A stretch of DNA of 64,000 bases, taken from Mesorhizobium loti (GTDB taxonomy: Bacteria > Pseudomonadota > Alphaproteobacteria > Rhizobiales > Rhizobiaceae). Below the pieces are notes generated by a model that was not told the origin of the DNA, made no database searches, and saw nothing but the letters and a program-made list of their open reading frames with translations. Position 1 is the stretch's first letter, and each line of letters begins with the position of its first letter. The stretch is from assembly GCF_002858745.1 (NCBI RefSeq), contig NZ_PJRO01000010.1, positions 1 through 64,000 of the forward strand, given 5' to 3'. Shown here in pieces: positions 60,468 to 64,000 of the stretch. The position numbers and the translations under genes were made by a program.

Positions 60468-61970
60468 ATGAACGAGAGAGTTGCCCCCCCGATCAGCGCC
60501 GCGGCATCTGCATTCCTTGCCCGCACGCATCGCCCTTTCATCGGGGGGCGCTTTGTCGATATCGACCAGAGTGGCGCGTTGCCGGTTGATGACTCGGCGA
60601 CAGGTGAAATCGTCGCCCGTGTCCCGGAAAGTGGTGCCGAAATCGTCGACCAGGCCGTAAAGGCAGCACGCGCCGCGCTGGAAGGCCCCTGGGGTTCGAT
60701 GCCGCCGGTGGAGCGCGAGCGGCTTATGCTGAAGCTTGCCGACGCCGTCGAAGCGGACACGGATCTGCTCGCCGAAATCGAAAGCATCGAGAACGGCAAG
60801 TCGCTTGGCGTCGCCAAGATGCTGTCAGCCGGCGGTTCGGCGAACTGGCTGCGTTATTACGCAGGCTGGGCGACCAAGATCGAAGGTGCCACCATCAATG
60901 TCTCCATTCCAGTTCCGCCCGGCGCCAAGCACCATGCCATGACGATGATGGAGCCGGTCGGCGTGGTCGGCGCCATCGTGCCCTGGAATTTTCCGCTGAT
61001 GATCGGCGTATGGAAGATCGCGCCGGCGCTGGCTGCCGGCTGCACCATCGTCATCAAGCCGCCGCAGGAGACGCCGCTCGGCCTGCTCAGGCTTGCCGAA
61101 CTGATCGAGGCTGTTGGCTTCCCGCCTGGCGTGGTCAACGTCGTCACCGGCTCGGGTGCCGTGACCGGCGAAGCCCTGATCAGGCATCCGGGCATCGATA
61201 AGCTGACCTTCACCGGTTCGACCGAAGTCGGCAAGCGCGTCGGCCACGCAGCCGTCGACCGTGTTGCCCGCTTCACGCTGGAGCTTGGCTCGAAGTCGCC
61301 GATGATCCTGCTGTCGGACATGGAAGACGGCATCGAGCCACTGCTCGCGGGCCTCGGCATGTTCTTCAACCAGGGACAGGTCTGCACATCGGCAGCGCGC
61401 ATCCTGATTGAAAAGTCGATCTATGACCGCACGCTGGCAAGGCTGGCTGAAATCGCCGACAGCATGATGCTCGGCGCCGGTCGTGACGAAGGTGCCCAGA
61501 TCAATCCGGTGGTGTCGGCCAAGCACAAGCAGAGTGTGCTCGGCTATCTCGACCGTGCACTGGCTGCGGGTGGCGAACGCGTCAGCGGCAATCGCGCCGT
61601 GCCTGCCAAGGGCCACTACATCGCTCCGACGATCCTGCACAATGTGAAGCTCGACGCCGAAATCGTGCGCGAAGAGGTATTTGGACCGGTCGTCGCAGCG
61701 ATGCCCGTCGCAGATCTCGACGAGGCGATCCGGCTTGCCAATGACACGCGCTACGGCCTTTCAGCGTCGGTCTGGACGCGCGATCTCGGCAAGGCGATGA
61801 AAGCGGCGCATGGCCTCAAGGCCGGCACGGTGTGGGTGAACTCGCACAACACGCTGGACCCCGCCGCCCCCTTCGGCGGTTTCAAACAATCCGGCATCGG
61901 CCGCGAACATGGCAAGGCAGCGCTGGACAGCTATCTGGAGACCAAAACCGTCATCATGCGGTACGCTTGA
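60468..61970 (+). CDS. NAD(P)-dependent aldehyde dehydrogenase
   Basis: This 500-aa protein has all family marks: PWNFPLMIGVWKIAPALAAG, KLTFTGSTEVGKRV, the general-base Glu in LELGSKSP, and the catalytic Cys in NQGQVCTSAARI. The C-terminal FGGFKQSGIGRE is typical of betaine/phenylacetaldehyde-like dehydrogenases. AGGAGG precedes the ATG at 60468; the longer open frame to 60123 is antisense to the SDR. The GMC oxidoreductase starts 4 bp later, so alcohol-to-aldehyde-to-acid oxidation is likely. Confidence 0.93.
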   Translation: MNERVAPPISAAASAFLARTHRPFIGGRFVDIDQSGALPVDDSATGEIVARVPESGAEIVDQAVKAARAALEGPWGSMPPVERERLMLKLADAVEADTDLLAEIESIENGKSLGVAKMLSAGGSANWLRYYAGWATKIEGATINVSIPVPPGAKHHAMTMMEPVGVVGAIVPWNFPLMIGVWKIAPALAAGCTIVIKPPQETPLGLLRLAELIEAVGFPPGVVNVVTGSGAVTGEALIRHPGIDKLTFTGSTEVGKRVGHAAVDRVARFTLELGSKSPMILLSDMEDGIEPLLAGLGMFFNQGQVCTSAARILIEKSIYDRTLARLAEIADSMMLGAGRDEGAQINPVVSAKHKQSVLGYLDRALAAGGERVSGNRAVPAKGHYIAPTILHNVKLDAEIVREEVFGPVVAAMPVADLDEAIRLANDTRYGLSASVWTRDLGKAMKAAHGLKAGTVWVNSHNTLDPAAPFGGFKQSGIGREHGKAALDSYLETKTVIMRYA

Positions 61971-61974
61971 GCCG

Positions 61975-63564
61975 ATGACGGAAATCTTCGATTACATCGT
62001 CGCTGGCGCCGGGTCGGCCGGCTGCACCGTTGCCAACCGGCTGGTGACAGCCGGCAAGCGCGTCCTGCTGCTGGAAGCCGGACCGCGTGACAACGACAAA
62101 TTCATCCATATGCCGGCGACCTTTGCCAAAGTCATCGGCACCAATCGCAGCTTCATCTACGAGTCCGAACCGGAGACGAATGTTGGCGGGCGGCGGCTGC
62201 CGATTCCGCAGGGCCGTACACTCGGCGGGGGCTCCTCGATCAACGCAATGCTCTACATCCGCGGCCAGCATGAAGATTATGACACCTGGCGTGACCTCGG
62301 TTGCTCCGGCTGGGGATGGGACGACGTGCTGGCGGCATTCAAGCGGCTGGAGCGTAACGAGCGGCTGGACGGCAGCTATCACGGCACCAGCGGCCCCCTA
62401 CCCGTATCGGATGCGCGCCACAAGCATCCGCTGTCGCTTGCCTATGTGAAGGCCGCACAGCAGGCCGGGTATCGCTACAATGACGACTTCAATGGCGAGC
62501 GCCAGGAAGGTGTCGGCTTCTACCAGCTCACAACACTCGACGGCGTCCGCCAGTCGGCGGCGACGGTGTTCCTGAAACCGCTCGCCGGCAATCCCAAACT
62601 CACAGTTGTCACCGATGCCCAGGTCAGTACGCTGACGCTGGAGAATGGCGCGGCGAGCGGTCTCTCCTATACGACGGCCGACGGCCGCGTGGTGCAAGCC
62701 TCCGCCAAGGAAGAAGTGATCCTGGCTGCCGGTGCACTGGCGACGCCGAAGATCATGATGCTGTCGGGACTGGGACCCGCAGCGCACCTTGCGGAATTGG
62801 GCATTCCGGTCATCCGCGACATGCCGGGCGTCGGCAAAGACCTGCAGGATCATGTCGCGACACCGGTCTATGCCGCAACGCGCGAACCGATCTCGCTGCT
62901 CGGCCAGGACAAGGGGCTGAAGGCATTGCGGCATGGGCTGCAATATGTGCTGTTCGGCACCGGCCTGCTCACCTCTAACGTGGTGGAGAGCGGTGGTTTC
63001 TTCGACACCGATGGCGACGGACGACCGGACATCCAGTTCCATGTGCTGCCGGTGATGATCGAGAACGCGGTGCATGGCTCTGTGGCTGAGCACGGCATGG
63101 AGCTGAACCCTTGCGTGCTGCGACCCAAATCCCGTGGCAAGGTGGAGTTGCGTTCGCGCGATCCGAACGATCCGATCCGGTTCACCACCGGTTTCCTCTC
63201 GGAGCCGGACGATCTGAAACTGCTCGTCGAAGGCGTGAAGGTGGCGCGCAATATCCTGCGCCAGCCGGCCCTGCAGGCGGTGATCCGAGAAGAGCTGAAG
63301 CCCGGTGGCGCAGCGGACCTGCAGGAAGAGAAGATCGTCGATCACATCATGCAGACAGCCAAGACCGTTTACCACCCGGTCGGTACCTGCCGGATGGGTA
63401 GCGACGAGGCGGCGGTTGTCGACACGCAGCTTCGTGTACGCGGTGTGCCACGTCTGCGCATCTGTGACGCCTCGATCATGCCGCGCCTGATCAGCGGCAA
63501 CACCAATGCGCCGACGATCATGATCGCGGACCGGTGTGCCGACTTCATTCTCTCGACGGCTTGA
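61975..63564 (+). CDS. GMC-family FAD oxidoreductase (choline-dehydrogenase-like)
   Basis: This 529-aa flavoprotein has the dinucleotide motif IVAGAGSAGCTVANRL, the GMC signature QGRTLGGGSSINAMLYIRG, ILAAGALATPKIMMLSG, and the active-site His in VYHPVGTCRMG, ending with NTNAPTIMIADRCADFI. Such enzymes oxidise primary alcohols to aldehydes. It follows the aldehyde dehydrogenase by 4 bp. The substrate (choline, polyethylene glycol, other alcohols) cannot be told. Confidence 0.93.
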   Translation: MTEIFDYIVAGAGSAGCTVANRLVTAGKRVLLLEAGPRDNDKFIHMPATFAKVIGTNRSFIYESEPETNVGGRRLPIPQGRTLGGGSSINAMLYIRGQHEDYDTWRDLGCSGWGWDDVLAAFKRLERNERLDGSYHGTSGPLPVSDARHKHPLSLAYVKAAQQAGYRYNDDFNGERQEGVGFYQLTTLDGVRQSAATVFLKPLAGNPKLTVVTDAQVSTLTLENGAASGLSYTTADGRVVQASAKEEVILAAGALATPKIMMLSGLGPAAHLAELGIPVIRDMPGVGKDLQDHVATPVYAATREPISLLGQDKGLKALRHGLQYVLFGTGLLTSNVVESGGFFDTDGDGRPDIQFHVLPVMIENAVHGSVAEHGMELNPCVLRPKSRGKVELRSRDPNDPIRFTTGFLSEPDDLKLLVEGVKVARNILRQPALQAVIREELKPGGAADLQEEKIVDHIMQTAKTVYHPVGTCRMGSDEAAVVDTQLRVRGVPRLRICDASIMPRLISGNTNAPTIMIADRCADFILSTA

Positions 63565-63745
63565 TTGCGGCTAGCGAGCATCAACCTTCCGCATCGGCAG
63601 CTATGGCGCTGCCATAAAGCTGTTGACGCTCGTTCAAATCGGGCGTTCCATTCCCGTATGCGTACGGAGCATTCCGATGCGCGAGCATGCTTTACGCGTT
63701 TTCAATGCCTTACGGCAAAACGATCAAGCAGGAGTGGAGTTGGCT

Positions 63746-64000
63746 ATGTTGCATGTCAAACCCGATTTGCTGCGTGAGCGCTTCGACATGCAACGACGCG
63801 CCTTCGCAGCGGAACCGTTTCCTTCCCTTGCCGTGCGCAAGGATCGCCTGAAGCGTCTGCAGGCACTCACTGAAAATCACGAAAAAGCATTCTGCGAGGC
63901 CATCGACGCCGACTTCGGCAGCCGTTCTGCGCATGAAACGCGTTTTGCCGAACTCTTCGTGGTGCGCGCCGGCATCAATCATGCACTCTCGCATGTCGGT
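63746..64000 (+). CDS. Coniferyl-aldehyde-dehydrogenase-like protein (5' end, runs off right edge)
   Basis: The first 85 codons are present. The sequence FDMQRRAFAAEPFPSLAVRKDRL (shown as FDMQRRAFAAEPFPS and VRKDRLKRLQAL), then FCEAIDADFGSRSAHETRFAEL, is the characteristic N-terminus of coniferyl aldehyde dehydrogenases. These oxidise aromatic aldehydes from lignin-type phenylpropanoids. GGAG lies 6 bases before the ATG. The catalytic domain is outside the window. Confidence 0.82.
   Translation, partial: MLHVKPDLLRERFDMQRRAFAAEPFPSLAVRKDRLKRLQALTENHEKAFCEAIDADFGSRSAHETRFAELFVVRAGINHALSHVG

Noticed and set aside
63565..63745. 70-codon plus-strand frame at 63565-63777
   Set aside because: It is Arg/Ala-rich without family features and overlaps the well-supported start of the coniferyl-aldehyde-dehydrogenase-like gene.

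Overview
The window looks like the chromosome of a high-GC alphaproteobacterium of the order Rhizobiales, most likely Mesorhizobium or a close relative. The evidence is a rhizobial (Rhc) type III secretion system with a split secretin (rhcC1 apart from rhcC2) and the nolB-rhcJ-nolU-nolV-rhcN order, many Liv-type ABC transporters, and two copies of a ~99-bp double-hairpin repeat of the RIME-like kind common in Mesorhizobium. The genus is an inference; no rRNA or tRNA gene is present to test it.

Layout. 1-5662 (minus) is the N-terminal ~1,887 residues of a very large type V autotransporter that runs off the left edge on a GTG start. 6058-10140 holds a LuxR-type regulator, an SLC13-type anion transporter and a DUF1445 hydro-lyase, with one repeat copy between the last two. 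10271-40214 is a type III secretion locus in two blocks. The left block (minus) runs rhcC1-nolB-rhcJ-nolU-nolV-rhcN-sctO-rhcQ-rhcR-rhcS-rhcT. The right block (plus) runs a 57-aa protein, sctD, an unknown 143-aa protein, a small TPR protein, rhcV, rhcC2, a CpaD-like lipoprotein, a TadD-like TPR lipoprotein and rhcU. Between the blocks lie an L,D-transpeptidase, a LysR regulator, a RpiR regulator and one giant gene (20176-30993, ~3,605 aa).

The giant protein is the most striking item. It has LysM and SH3b-like modules, a 29-unit octapeptide array, and two toxin-like domains: a PD-(D/E)xK-type nuclease-like domain and an ADP-ribosyltransferase-like domain. Each toxin-like domain is preceded by a copy of the same ~70-residue module. 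No obvious immunity gene is adjacent, so a host-directed effector of the neighbouring secretion system is a reasonable hypothesis. Two parts of the secretion machinery are also odd. RhcU lacks the NPTH self-cleavage motif, and the rhcC2 reading frame begins through a copy of the mobile repeat.

40890-64000 is a catabolic and uptake region. It contains two complete Liv-type ABC transporters (one with LivM and LivG fused), a CobW metallochaperone overlapping a metal-dependent amidohydrolase, three short-chain dehydrogenases, a class III aminotransferase, IclR and AraC regulators, a MoaF-family protein, an NTF2-like protein, an aldehyde dehydrogenase, a GMC oxidoreductase, and the start of a coniferyl-aldehyde-dehydrogenase-like gene cut by the right edge. 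Together they suggest import and oxidation of amine-, alcohol- or amide-type compounds; the substrates cannot be read from sequence.
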